Positions 33,448 through 42,051 of a DNA stretch of 64,000 nt are shown here, piece by piece (the stretch's first letter is position 1; every line of letters begins with the position of its first letter). Location: the NCBI GenBank assembly GCA_049322515.1, contig JBMOQW010000027.1:134909-198908 (forward strand), read 5' to 3'. The translations under genes and the position numbers were made by a program. Source of the DNA: Parasulfuritortus sp049322515. Its GTDB lineage: Bacteria; Pseudomonadota; Gammaproteobacteria; Burkholderiales; Thiobacillaceae. The notes beneath the pieces are model-generated. The model searched no databases and was not told the origin of the DNA. It worked only from the letters and a program-made list of their open reading frames with translations.

Positions 33448-34935
33448 TCACATCTCCACTTTGGGCGAGGCCGGCGTCGCCCGGTTCACCGACCACAAAC
33501 GCAACTGCTTGATCTGCTCCTCCATGGTGCGCGACAGCGGCACCATGCGCGCGGTGTTCCAGACCACGTCCTGCTCGGTGAACATGCGGCCGTCCTGGTA
33601 GCCACGGATGCGGGCCGCCTTGATCGCCTGCTCGATCTCCGCGCCACTCCAGTTCTTGGTCACGGCAGCGAGGAATTTCAGGTTGAAGGTGTCGGGATCG
33701 GCCCCGAAGGCACGGATGTGGATGCGCAGGATCGCGGTACGCTCCTCCTCGTTCGGCAGGTCGAGGAAGAACAGCTGGTCGAAGCGGCCCTTGCGGATCA
33801 CCTCGGCCGGCAGTTTCTCGATCCGGTTGGCGGTCGCCACCACGAATACATTGCTGGGCTTTTCCTGCATCCAGGTGAGGAAGCTGGCGAAGATGTTGTT
33901 GTTGCCGCCATAACCGGTCAGGTCATAGCCGAAGCTGTTCTCCATCTCGTCGATCCAGAGCACCAGCGGTGCGATTTCCTCGGCGACCCGGAGCGCGTGG
34001 TCGAAGGCATATTCCGGCGCGCCGTAGGCCCCGGACAGGACCAGGTTCATGTCGAGCCGGACCAGGGGCAGATTCCAGGCCCCGGCGATCAGCTTGGCGG
34101 CCAGGCTCTTGCCACACCCGGACACGCCCATGAACAGGATGCCGGAAGGCAGCGGGACACCCGACTCGAACGCCTGCCGGGTAAACAGCGAGGCCCGGCT
34201 GGACACCCACTCCTTCAGGTTTTGCAGGCCGCCAACCTGGTCCAGGCGCACCGTATTGGCAACGAAGCGCAAACAGCCTTCCTTGAGCAGGGCGTAGGAT
34301 TTTTCCTCGAGGATCTCCGGGATCGCCTGGTCGAGCGCCAGCTTGTCTTCCCGCACCAGCCGGCGTACCAAGTGACCGATCTCGTCGAGCGACATGCCGC
34401 GCATCGCCGCCGCGCACTGGAAGCGCCAGTCCGGATCGAGCCGTTCGGCAACTCCGGCGGCATTCGCCAGCCGGTCGAGATGACGCAGGATGTCGGCCTC
34501 GCCGGGTAACCCCAGGGTGACCAGGAACACTTGTTTCTTCAGGCCATCCGGCAGGACCAGCGCGGCATCGCTCAGGCACAGGACCACGGAGCGCTGGCCG
34601 GCTTGCGCATACAGGTCGCGCAGGGCCCGGACGATGCGTGGGTCGCGCTCGAATAGGGACGGCAGGTCGCGCATCTGGATGACGGCCGGCCCCGGCAAGG
34701 TCGCCACATGCTGGAGCGCGGCGACCGGATCGGTGATCGGTTCGAGCGACTCGGTCAGGGTATGGAAGCCGCGCGCCGCGCTCCACAGGATCAGGGGCGC
34801 GTTCGGCCCCAAGCGCTCGCGGGTCAGTTCGGCCAGGAGTTCGCCGACCCGGCCTTCATCCTCGCCCTGTACGTACAGGATCGGATAGCCGGCATCGAGG
34901 CCCTTGCGCAGCCGGGCGCGGACGTCGATCTTCAT
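33448..34935 (-). CDS. Ycf46-like AAA+ ATPase
   Basis: The protein has 495 residues. The N-terminal half is the non-catalytic domain seen in Ycf46 proteins (DVRARLRKGLDAGYPILYVQGEDEG). The C-terminal AAA+ module carries Walker A GVSGCGKS (270-277), Walker B LVLWIDE (324-330), ATANRIEKLPAEVIRKGRFDQLFFLDLPNEEER with arginine finger and sensor, and a C-terminal lid. Ycf46 is known from chloroplast genomes and cyanobacteria, where it is linked to CO2 uptake or photosynthesis regulation; its role in other bacteria is not settled. It overlaps the ppx start by ATGA, so the two are co-translated. Confidence 0.88.
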   Translation of the reverse strand: MKIDVRARLRKGLDAGYPILYVQGEDEGRVGELLAELTRERLGPNAPLILWSAARGFHTLTESLEPITDPVAALQHVATLPGPAVIQMRDLPSLFERDPRIVRALRDLYAQAGQRSVVLCLSDAALVLPDGLKKQVFLVTLGLPGEADILRHLDRLANAAGVAERLDPDWRFQCAAAMRGMSLDEIGHLVRRLVREDKLALDQAIPEILEEKSYALLKEGCLRFVANTVRLDQVGGLQNLKEWVSSRASLFTRQAFESGVPLPSGILFMGVSGCGKSLAAKLIAGAWNLPLVRLDMNLVLSGAYGAPEYAFDHALRVAEEIAPLVLWIDEMENSFGYDLTGYGGNNNIFASFLTWMQEKPSNVFVVATANRIEKLPAEVIRKGRFDQLFFLDLPNEEERTAILRIHIRAFGADPDTFNLKFLAAVTKNWSGAEIEQAIKAARIRGYQDGRMFTEQDVVWNTARMVPLSRTMEEQIKQLRLWSVNRATPASPKVEM

Positions 34936-36425
34936 GTCCGGGCCTCGAGGCCGACCAGGCGCAGGTGTGGCAGCACGTCACGCCAGGCTCGCAGTTCCTG
35001 ATCGAGCACGGTGCGGGTCAGCGGGTTGGCCTCCAGCCAGGCGGCCGGCAAGACCAGTCGATACTGGCCCGGACGCAAGGCGCTGAGGCCGAACTCGGGC
35101 AGCTTCGCCTCGGACCGGCTGACGTGCAGCAGCACCGCCAGACGCAGGCACAGGATCAGGGGCCAGAGCGGGTCCGAGGCGGCGTAGCCGAGCTTGTCCA
35201 GCCCGCCCCGGCTGGCGCGCACCAGGGCCGCCAGACGCGCCTGGTCGCGGCGGGCGAAGCCCGGCATGTCGGCGTTTTCCAGGATGTAGGCGCCATGCTT
35301 GTGGAAGCCGGAATGGGCGATGCTGATGCCGACCTCGTGCAGGCGCGCGGCCCAGGCCAGCCAGCGGGCCGCTTCACCGTCGCCACCGCCCGCCTGGGGC
35401 AGGCTGGCGAACAGGCGCAAGGCCAGGCGCTCGACCCGGCGCGCCTGCTTGCCGTCGACATGGTAGCGGCGCATGAACTGGCTGACCGTGACATCGCGCA
35501 TGTCATGGTCGTGCACCCGGCCGAGCAGATCCCACAGGATGCCTTCGCGCATCGCGCCCTGGGCGGCGGTCATGGTGTCGATGGCGAATTCCTGGAACAC
35601 ACCGGACATGATCGCGGCGCCACCGACGATGACCGGCTTGCGTTCGTCCTTCAGCCCATCCAGTTCGAGCCGGGACAGGTGTCCGGCCTTGGCCAGCCGT
35701 TCGCGCAGCCACTTCAGGCCGTCGGCAGTGATCTGGCCATCGGACAGGCCGTTCTGGTACAGGATCTCACCCAAGGCCCGCGCGGTGCCTGAGGAACCCA
35801 CCGCCTCGTGCCAGCGGCCGCGCCGGAACTCGTGTGCGACCTGCTGGGCCTCGACCCGGGCGGCGGTGACGGCCGCTTTCAGTTGTATCTTGTCGATCTG
35901 ACCGTCGGGAAAAAAGCGGTTGCTGAACACCACGCAGCCCATGTGCAGGCTCTCGCGGTCGCGCGCCTCGTAGCCGGTGCCGATGATGCATTCCGTGGAG
36001 CCGCCGCCGATGTCGACCACCAGGCGCGGTTCCGTGGTGAGCGGCAGGCTGTGGGCAACCCCCAGGTAGATCAGGCGCGCTTCCTCGCGTCCGGCGACGA
36101 TGTCGATGTCGAAGCCGAGGATGGCGCGCGCCCGATCGAGAAAGGCGGGAGCGTTCTTGGCCACCCGCAGGGCCGAGGTGCCGACCGCGCGCACCGCGCC
36201 TGGCGGCATCCCCTGCAATCGCTCGCCGAACCGGGCCAGGCAGGCCAGGGCACGCTCCTGCGATGCGGCATCGAGTTCCTTGGTGGCGGTCAAGCCGGCC
36301 GCCAGCCGCACCGCATCCTTATGGGCATCCAGGTAATAGAGCTGGTCGCCATCGACGCGCGCGACCTGGAGATGGAAGGAATTGGAACCGATGTCGAGCG
36401 CGGCGAGGGTGGGATATTCCTGCAT
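34932..36425 (-). CDS. ppx: Exopolyphosphatase, Ppx/GppA family
   Basis: The protein has 497 residues from ATG 36425. It has the ASKHA ATPase fold: phosphate-1 LAALDIGSNSFHLQVARVDG, the catalytic acid region AGREEARLIYLGVAHSLP, and phosphate-2 VVDIGGGSTECIIG. A C-terminal HD-like helical domain (about 310-495) includes WAARLHEVGISIAHSGFHKHGAYILENADMPGF-type metal motif near 360-392. It releases phosphate from polyphosphate ends, or pppGpp if acting as GppA. The stop overlaps the start of the Ycf46-like ATPase. Its presence near ppk1 favours the polyphosphate role. Confidence 0.94.
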   Translation of the reverse strand: MQEYPTLAALDIGSNSFHLQVARVDGDQLYYLDAHKDAVRLAAGLTATKELDAASQERALACLARFGERLQGMPPGAVRAVGTSALRVAKNAPAFLDRARAILGFDIDIVAGREEARLIYLGVAHSLPLTTEPRLVVDIGGGSTECIIGTGYEARDRESLHMGCVVFSNRFFPDGQIDKIQLKAAVTAARVEAQQVAHEFRRGRWHEAVGSSGTARALGEILYQNGLSDGQITADGLKWLRERLAKAGHLSRLELDGLKDERKPVIVGGAAIMSGVFQEFAIDTMTAAQGAMREGILWDLLGRVHDHDMRDVTVSQFMRRYHVDGKQARRVERLALRLFASLPQAGGGDGEAARWLAWAARLHEVGISIAHSGFHKHGAYILENADMPGFARRDQARLAALVRASRGGLDKLGYAASDPLWPLILCLRLAVLLHVSRSEAKLPEFGLSALRPGQYRLVLPAAWLEANPLTRTVLDQELRAWRDVLPHLRLVGLEART

Positions 36426-36549
36426 GGTTCCCGATCGATGGTGAGGCAAAGTGGACGGAATTATCCCAGAAACCCACCTGGGGGTCTGCTCAGGCGCCCC
36501 TGTTTAATTCGCACGGGGTCGCGACGCGGACAAAAAAATCTGTGGCTTC

Positions 36550-37746
36550 CTAAATCTCCGGCTTCACCAAGGAAGCTGCCTGGCGCGCCCGTTGCCGGGC
36601 CTCCTCGATATCCCGGCCTTCGGCCAAAGCCACGCCCATGCGCCGGCGCTCGAAGGCGCGCGGCTTGCCGAACAGGCGCAGATCGGTGCCCGGCACGTGC
36701 AGGGCCTTGTCGACATCGTGGTAGCGCAGGCCCTTGGCGTCGACGCCGCCGTAGATCACGGCCGACGCGCCTGGGTTGCGCAGGGTGGTGTCGACTGGCA
36801 GGCCGAGGATGGCGCGGGCATGCAGATCGAATTCGTTCTGGCGCTGGGTGGCCAGGGTCACCATGCCGGTATCGTGGGGACGCGGACTGACTTCGGAAAA
36901 CCAGACCTGGTCGCCCTTGACGAAGCACTCGACCCCGAACAGGCCGAGTCCGCCGAGGTCGTCGGTGACCGCCTTGGCGATCGCGCGGGCCTGGTCCAGC
37001 GCGGCGGGGCTCATCGGCTGGGGCTGCCAGCTTTCCACGTAGTCCCCCTTCACCTGGAGATGGCCGATCGGTTCGCAGAAATGGGTCTTCGGCTGGCCGT
37101 CCGGACCGAGGGCGCGGACCGTGAGCTGGGTGATCTCGTACTCGAAGTCGATGAAGCCTTCGACGATGACCCGGCTTTTCTTCACCCGGCCGGTTTCGTT
37201 GGCGTAGTCCCAAGCGGCCTTCAGCCCGTCCGGGCTGTCCACCTTGCTCTGCCCCTTGCCGGACGAGGACATGACCGGCTTGATCACGCAGGGATAGCCG
37301 ATGCCGGCGTCGACCGCCTGCTTGAGCGCCTCGTAGGAATCCGCGAAGGCATAGGGCGAGGTGGGCAGTTTGAGCGTTTCGGCGGCCAGGCGGCGGATGC
37401 CCTCGCGGTTCATGGTCAAGTGGGCGGCGCGGGCTGTCGGGATGACCTTGCAAAGGCCTTCTTTTTCCAACTGCATCAGGGTCTCGGTGGCGATGGCCTC
37501 GATCTCGGGCACCACCAGATGCGGCTTTTCCGAATCGATCAGGCGGGACAGGACATTGCCGTTGGTCATGTCGATGCACTGCGTGTGATGCGCGACCTGG
37601 TGCCCGGGCGCCCCCTCATAACGATCGACGGCGGTGACTTCGACGCCGAGGCGTTGCAGGGCGATGATGACTTCCTTGCCCAGTTCGCCGGCGCCGAGCA
37701 GCATGACCCGGGTCGCCTCGGGCGACATCGGCGTGCCGATATACAT
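36550..37746 (-). CDS. purT: Formate-dependent phosphoribosylglycinamide formyltransferase
   Basis: The protein has 398 residues with an ATP-grasp fold. It starts with the dinucleotide-like loop VMLLGAGELGKEVIIALQRLGVEV, followed by GAPGHQVAHHTQCIDMTNG, VVPEIEAIATE, the ATP loop VIKPVMSSSGKGQS and the metal-binding FGVECFVKGDQVWFSEVSPRPHDTGMVTL region near residue 285. It formylates GAR using formate and ATP, a folate-free step of purine synthesis that complements PurN. It follows ppx by 124 bases with its own likely promoter near 37750. PurT use fits anaerobic life with formate available. Confidence 0.96.
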   Translation of the reverse strand: MYIGTPMSPEATRVMLLGAGELGKEVIIALQRLGVEVTAVDRYEGAPGHQVAHHTQCIDMTNGNVLSRLIDSEKPHLVVPEIEAIATETLMQLEKEGLCKVIPTARAAHLTMNREGIRRLAAETLKLPTSPYAFADSYEALKQAVDAGIGYPCVIKPVMSSSGKGQSKVDSPDGLKAAWDYANETGRVKKSRVIVEGFIDFEYEITQLTVRALGPDGQPKTHFCEPIGHLQVKGDYVESWQPQPMSPAALDQARAIAKAVTDDLGGLGLFGVECFVKGDQVWFSEVSPRPHDTGMVTLATQRQNEFDLHARAILGLPVDTTLRNPGASAVIYGGVDAKGLRYHDVDKALHVPGTDLRLFGKPRAFERRRMGVALAEGRDIEEARQRARQAASLVKPEI

Positions 37747-37853
37747 TTGTACTACTCCTCTCGTTCGATTCCGCCCATAGAATGGCGTGCCATATGTCGT
37801 AAGCCTATCGGATGGCCCGCGACTCGGCCATACCCAGATAGGATATCCCGCTG

Positions 37854-39683
37854 ATGCCCCGCTTCCCGCTCCTTGCCTGCCTGCTGGCCCTCGCCTCCAG
37901 GCAGGTCGGAGCGCAGGACTGGATCTACACGACCGGCGCCGGCGACACGCCCCTGGCCATCGCCCGGACCTATCTGGAGCGCCCCGACCGCTGGCGCGAC
38001 CTGCTCCGCTTGAACCATGTTCCAGACGCCCGTGCCCTGCCGGCGGGGCGTGCCCTGCGCATTCCCGTGGCCTGGCTCAAGGCCGGCCCGAGCCATGTCC
38101 TGGTCAGCCATGCCGCCGGCGATGTGCAACTGCATCGGGCCGACGGCCACGCGGTCGTTCTGGCCGCCGGCCATGCCGTGCGCGGCGGGGAAACCGTGGT
38201 CACCGGACCGGACGGATACGCCACCTTCAGGCTGGTCGATGGCACCCGGGTCGCCCTGGCCCCCGCCAGCCGGCTCTGCTTCGAAACCCTGATCGCCTAC
38301 GGCGAGACCGGCATGGCGGCGAGCGATCTCCAGCTCGAAGCCGGACGGGTGGAAGTCGGCGCCAACAAGCAACTGCCGCCGGTCGGCGGGCTGCGGGTGC
38401 GGACACCGATCGCGCTCGCCGGACTGCGTGGCACCACCTTCCGACTCTCGGTCAGCGAGGATGGCCAACAAGTCCGCAACGAGGTCCTGCAAGGCCAGGT
38501 CAGTATGCACGCAGAGACCCGCGAGGTGATGGTCAGCGCGGTGCACGGCACCCTGGTCGAAAGAGGGGCCCCGCCCGCCCCGCCCATTGCCTTGCTGCCC
38601 GCACCCGACCTGGGGGCTTTGCCGGACCGGCTGCGCGAACCGCCGGTTCGATTTGCCTGGCCGGCCCAGGCCGGGGCCCAGCGTTGGCGCGCACGCATCG
38701 CCAGCGACCCCGATTTTCAGCAGGTCATCTTCGACCAGACCGTCGAAGACCCGGTGCTCCAATGGCAGCCCCTGCCGGTCGACGGCCCCTACTATCTCCA
38801 GGTGCGTGCCATCGATCCGCTGGGCCTGGAAGGGATGCCGGCGGTCCATGGCTTCGTGCTCGACGTGCAGCCCCTGGCACCTCAGCTGGAAGCCCCGGAG
38901 GACGCCGAACGCAGTGATCGTGAGTCGCTGTCATTCGCCTGGGCGGCTGCACCGGAAGCGGCAGGTTATCTGCTCCAGATCGCCCCGACCCCGGATTTCA
39001 CCCCGGACCGGACCCTCGAACGGCGTCTCGGTCCCCTCCTGCGACATACCGAACCCTTGCCGCGCGGCCTCTATTTCTGGCGCATGGCCAGCCTCGATGG
39101 CGAGGGCCATGGCCATGGCTGGGGCGAAATCCGCCAGGCGCGCGTACACCCCCTGCCTGCCCCGCCCCGTGGTGAAGCCCGGTCCGAAGGCGCGCACGCG
39201 CTGTTCGGCTGGACCACCAGCCCCGGCGCGCATGCCTACGAGCTGGAGGTCTCGCGCCGGACCGATTTCGCGACCGTCGAGGCGCGGGTTCGGGAATCCG
39301 GCACCCGGACCACCCTGCCCCTGCGGTCCGGCAAGTACGCCTGGCGTCTGCGTGCGGTGCAAGCGGACGGCCAGGCCGGCCCCTGGAGCCGCGCCGGCAG
39401 TCTGGTGATGCCGCCGGATGCCCCGCACGACATCCGGGTCCAGGTCGACGCAGGCCGCCTGACGGTGCAATGGGCGGGCATGGCCCCGGCCTTCAGGCTT
39501 GAATTCGCCCGTGACCCGGCCTTTGCGCAGCCGCTGTTCAACCACAAGGAAGCAGGCAACGTCACCCGCTTGCTGACCCCGGAGCCGGGACAGTACTGGG
39601 TTCGGGTGATCGCCTTGAGCGAGACCGGCGCCTACGGCAACCGTAGCCGCGCCGTGCCGTTCACAGTGCGATCGTGGCAATGA
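37854..39683 (+). CDS. Exported LysM-FecR protein with repeated Ig/FN3-like units
   Basis: The protein has 609 residues and a signal peptide (MPRFPLLACLLALASRQVGA). A LysM domain (about 23-75: YTTGAGDTPLAIARTYLERPDRWRDLLRLNHV) would bind peptidoglycan. A FecR-like domain follows (about 90-215, with GLRGTTFRLSVSEDG). The rest is three or four repeated units, each with a pattern like RFAWPAQAGAQRWRARIASDPDFQQVIFD and LQWQPLPVDGPYYLQVRAIDPLGLEG, resembling fibronectin type III sandwiches. Related proteins are often next to CHASE2 cyclases or autotransporters; here neither is found. Likely an envelope scaffold; its role is unknown. Confidence 0.85.
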   Translation: MPRFPLLACLLALASRQVGAQDWIYTTGAGDTPLAIARTYLERPDRWRDLLRLNHVPDARALPAGRALRIPVAWLKAGPSHVLVSHAAGDVQLHRADGHAVVLAAGHAVRGGETVVTGPDGYATFRLVDGTRVALAPASRLCFETLIAYGETGMAASDLQLEAGRVEVGANKQLPPVGGLRVRTPIALAGLRGTTFRLSVSEDGQQVRNEVLQGQVSMHAETREVMVSAVHGTLVERGAPPAPPIALLPAPDLGALPDRLREPPVRFAWPAQAGAQRWRARIASDPDFQQVIFDQTVEDPVLQWQPLPVDGPYYLQVRAIDPLGLEGMPAVHGFVLDVQPLAPQLEAPEDAERSDRESLSFAWAAAPEAAGYLLQIAPTPDFTPDRTLERRLGPLLRHTEPLPRGLYFWRMASLDGEGHGHGWGEIRQARVHPLPAPPRGEARSEGAHALFGWTTSPGAHAYELEVSRRTDFATVEARVRESGTRTTLPLRSGKYAWRLRAVQADGQAGPWSRAGSLVMPPDAPHDIRVQVDAGRLTVQWAGMAPAFRLEFARDPAFAQPLFNHKEAGNVTRLLTPEPGQYWVRVIALSETGAYGNRSRAVPFTVRSWQ

Positions 39684-39708
39684 CCGGCGCCAGCCAGCGC
39701 GGGTCCGA

Positions 39709-40968
39709 TCAGTTGAGCTGGATGCGAACGCCGAACGGCACCGGGGCCTTGCCCTTGACCAGCCAGACCACCGGGCAACGCGGCTCGCGTTCCGGAAAAC
39801 GCCCCTCGGCGTCGGTGAAATAGACCAGCAGATCCGGGTCGACCCGGCCGCTGTCCAGCCAGTCGAACACCGGTCGGAAATCAGTCCCGCCGCCGCCCTG
39901 CACGCCCTCGGGCAAGGCCAGCGTCTCCCACATCGCGAAAGTCCAGGGCCCGGCTTCGGCCAGCGTGTCGTCACAGGCATGCAGGATCACCTCGGCGCGC
40001 ACCTGGGCCTTCAGGGCATCGATCTCGGCCAGGAACTCGCGCAGTTCCTCATCGCCGATCGAGCCGCTGGTATCCAGCACCACGGCCACTTTCACACCCT
40101 GGCTGTGCAGGCGCGGCATCATGGCGTCGCCATCGCGCCGCGAGGTGCGCTGGAAGCTGTAGTCGTCGCGCGCGACGTTCATCATGTAGCGGGCCAGCAG
40201 GGCGCGCCAGGGCAGCTTGGGCGCCAGGAGATCGTCGACCAGGCGCATCATCGAACTGGACAGCTTGCCCGCCTGGCGCGCGGCCTGGGCGGCGGCGGCA
40301 AGGCGGCCCTGCCACTGCTCGTCGAGGCTATCGAGGTCGAGGGGGGGCGGCGGCGGACCGGCGTCCTGCGCCGCGGTCCCGTGGTCGGGCTGCGCCTCCG
40401 TGTCGCCCTGGGCCACGGAGGCTTCGCCGGTATCCTCGTCCTCGGGCGCCTCGCCCCCTTCCGAGGCGTCACTATCATCGGGTTCGCCCTCGCCGCCCTG
40501 CCCGGCCCCGGCATCATCGAACAGATGCTGATCCAGGGTCTGCTCGGGCGGGTCTTCGTGCAGCAGCGGGTAGATTTCCTCGGCAGTGAGACCCCGGTAG
40601 GCGGCATTCATGAGGGCCCGGTCCGGCGGCGGCAACCGCTCGTCATCCAGGATCATGTTCACGGCGTAGTCGCAGGCCACGTCCCAACGGTGCTTCTGGC
40701 GATGGTTGCGGCGGTTGAAATGCGACAGCGCGCAGTGCATGGCCTCGTGCGCCAGCACGAACTGGGTCTGGTCCAGGGTCAGCCGGGCGATGTAGTCCGG
40801 GTTGTAGTAAAAGAAACGCGCATCGGTGGCCGTGGTCTCGCACCACTTCGGATCGGCCACCTTGAGCGGCAAGTGCATGACCAGGGTGCCCAGGAACGGC
40901 TTGTCCAGGATCAGCCGGGTGCGGGCGGCGGCGAGCTTGGTTTCGAGAAGGGCAATATCCGCCGCCAT
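39709..40968 (-). CDS. VWA-like putative metallopeptidase (DUF2201 type), partner of MoxR ATPase
   Basis: The protein has 419 residues. The N-terminal part has a zinc-peptidase helix HEAMHCALSHFNRR (HEAMH at 74-78) and a third candidate ligand region after WDVACDYAVNMIL. A central acidic, low-complexity stretch of about 70 residues (GEGEPDDSDASEGGEAPEDED) separates it from the C-terminal VWA-like domain with a MIDAS start VAVVLDTSGSIGDEEL. MoxR-type AAA+ proteins work with VWA partners to remodel or insert metals into targets. It directly follows the moxR gene with no gap. The target is unknown. Confidence 0.85.
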   Translation of the reverse strand: MAADIALLETKLAAARTRLILDKPFLGTLVMHLPLKVADPKWCETTATDARFFYYNPDYIARLTLDQTQFVLAHEAMHCALSHFNRRNHRQKHRWDVACDYAVNMILDDERLPPPDRALMNAAYRGLTAEEIYPLLHEDPPEQTLDQHLFDDAGAGQGGEGEPDDSDASEGGEAPEDEDTGEASVAQGDTEAQPDHGTAAQDAGPPPPPLDLDSLDEQWQGRLAAAAQAARQAGKLSSSMMRLVDDLLAPKLPWRALLARYMMNVARDDYSFQRTSRRDGDAMMPRLHSQGVKVAVVLDTSGSIGDEELREFLAEIDALKAQVRAEVILHACDDTLAEAGPWTFAMWETLALPEGVQGGGGTDFRPVFDWLDSGRVDPDLLVYFTDAEGRFPEREPRCPVVWLVKGKAPVPFGVRIQLN

Positions 40969-42048
40969 TTACCCTGCCCCCTTCCCCCTTCCCCCTTCCC
41001 CGCCCGCCGGTTTGAAGTCATACAGCATCAATTCCGCCACGCTGTTGGCCCAGGCGACGAACTCGGGCACCTTGAACAGCGGCTGGCCGACCGCGCGATG
41101 CAGGTCAGTGACCAGCATCACGCCCATCTCGCGCTGGGGAAACCCCTTGGCGTACTTGAGCACATGGCCGAGCTTGGCCATGTCGTCGCGCGCCTCGCGG
41201 GCGCGCCGCACCAGGGCGGCAGCGACCCCGTACTGGAGGTCGATGCTCTTCGGCACCCCGACCTCCTGGCCAGCCAGGATGGCGTCGATGTCGGGCAGGT
41301 TCTCCAGATTGTCGATGTAGGCCTTGAGTTCTACGCCGCAAGCCTGGCCGACACAGGCCTGGAGCGCATCGGAGAGCAGGTCGGGCCGATCGGAGAACTT
41401 CTTCAGGGCACGATGCGCGTATTCCCAGGAACGCGGGCTGGGGAAGGCGACCGGGTTATGCGCGGCATCGTAGTTGAACAGCAGGTCCGGACGGAAGCGG
41501 AGGAAGCCGAGGATGCGTTCGTCGATGTCGTTGGCGTAGGCCCAGCCGACCCAGTCATCGAGGTGGGCCTCGACGTCGAAATGGGTGAAGCGGTTGGCCA
41601 GGGGCGCCGGCATGGCGTAGGTCACGCCCCGGTCGCCCTGGCGGTTGCCGGCAGCGAAGATGGCCCAACCATCGGGAATCGCGTACTCACCCAGTTTGCG
41701 GTCGAGGATCAGCTGGTAGGCCGCGGCCGACACGGTGGGCGGCGCGGCATTGATTTCGTCCAGGAACAGGATGCCAGCCTGGCCGTGACGCTGGGCGTCG
41801 GGCAGCATGGCGGGCACCGACCATTCGACATTGTCGCCCTTGCGGAAGGGGATGCCGCGCAGGTCGGTCGGCTCCATCTGGCTCAAACGGATGTCGATCA
41901 GCGGCACGCCGTGCTTCCTGGCGATACCGGCGATGATCTGGGACTTGCCGACGCCGGGGGGGCCCCAGAGCATCACGGGGGTGTGCTGGCCGTCCGCGCA
42001 ACTGGCGAACTCCCGGTCCAGGATGGTTTCGATGTGGGATGGGCGCAT
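40969..42048 (-). CDS. MoxR-family AAA+ ATPase
   Basis: The protein has 359 residues. Walker A is GPPGVGKS (29-36), Walker B ILFLDEIN (91-98), sensor 1 FAAGNRQGDRG, and arginine finger region LANRFTHFDV. The family pairs with VWA proteins as a chaperone for metal centre insertion or stress responses. It starts ATG 42048, three bases after the stop of the unknown third gene, and abuts the VWA gene. Its C-terminal tail (PAGGEGGRGKGAG) is encoded by the G-rich heptamer repeat described separately, so the natural end of the domain is probably at FKPAG and the tail is an addition. Confidence 0.92.
   Translation of the reverse strand: MRPSHIETILDREFASCADGQHTPVMLWGPPGVGKSQIIAGIARKHGVPLIDIRLSQMEPTDLRGIPFRKGDNVEWSVPAMLPDAQRHGQAGILFLDEINAAPPTVSAAAYQLILDRKLGEYAIPDGWAIFAAGNRQGDRGVTYAMPAPLANRFTHFDVEAHLDDWVGWAYANDIDERILGFLRFRPDLLFNYDAAHNPVAFPSPRSWEYAHRALKKFSDRPDLLSDALQACVGQACGVELKAYIDNLENLPDIDAILAGQEVGVPKSIDLQYGVAAALVRRAREARDDMAKLGHVLKYAKGFPQREMGVMLVTDLHRAVGQPLFKVPEFVAWANSVAELMLYDFKPAGGEGGRGKGAG
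40972..41009 (-). repeat. G-rich heptamer tract at the end of the moxR gene
   Basis: On the coding (minus) strand this tract has runs of 3, 4, 5, 5, 5 and 3 G residues separated by one or two bases, built on the heptamer GGGGGAA. It meets the usual G-quadruplex rule (four or more runs of at least three G with short loops). It encodes GGEGGRGKGAG before the stop. A similar tract is inside purL. Confidence 0.8.
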
Positions 42049-42051
42049 GTC

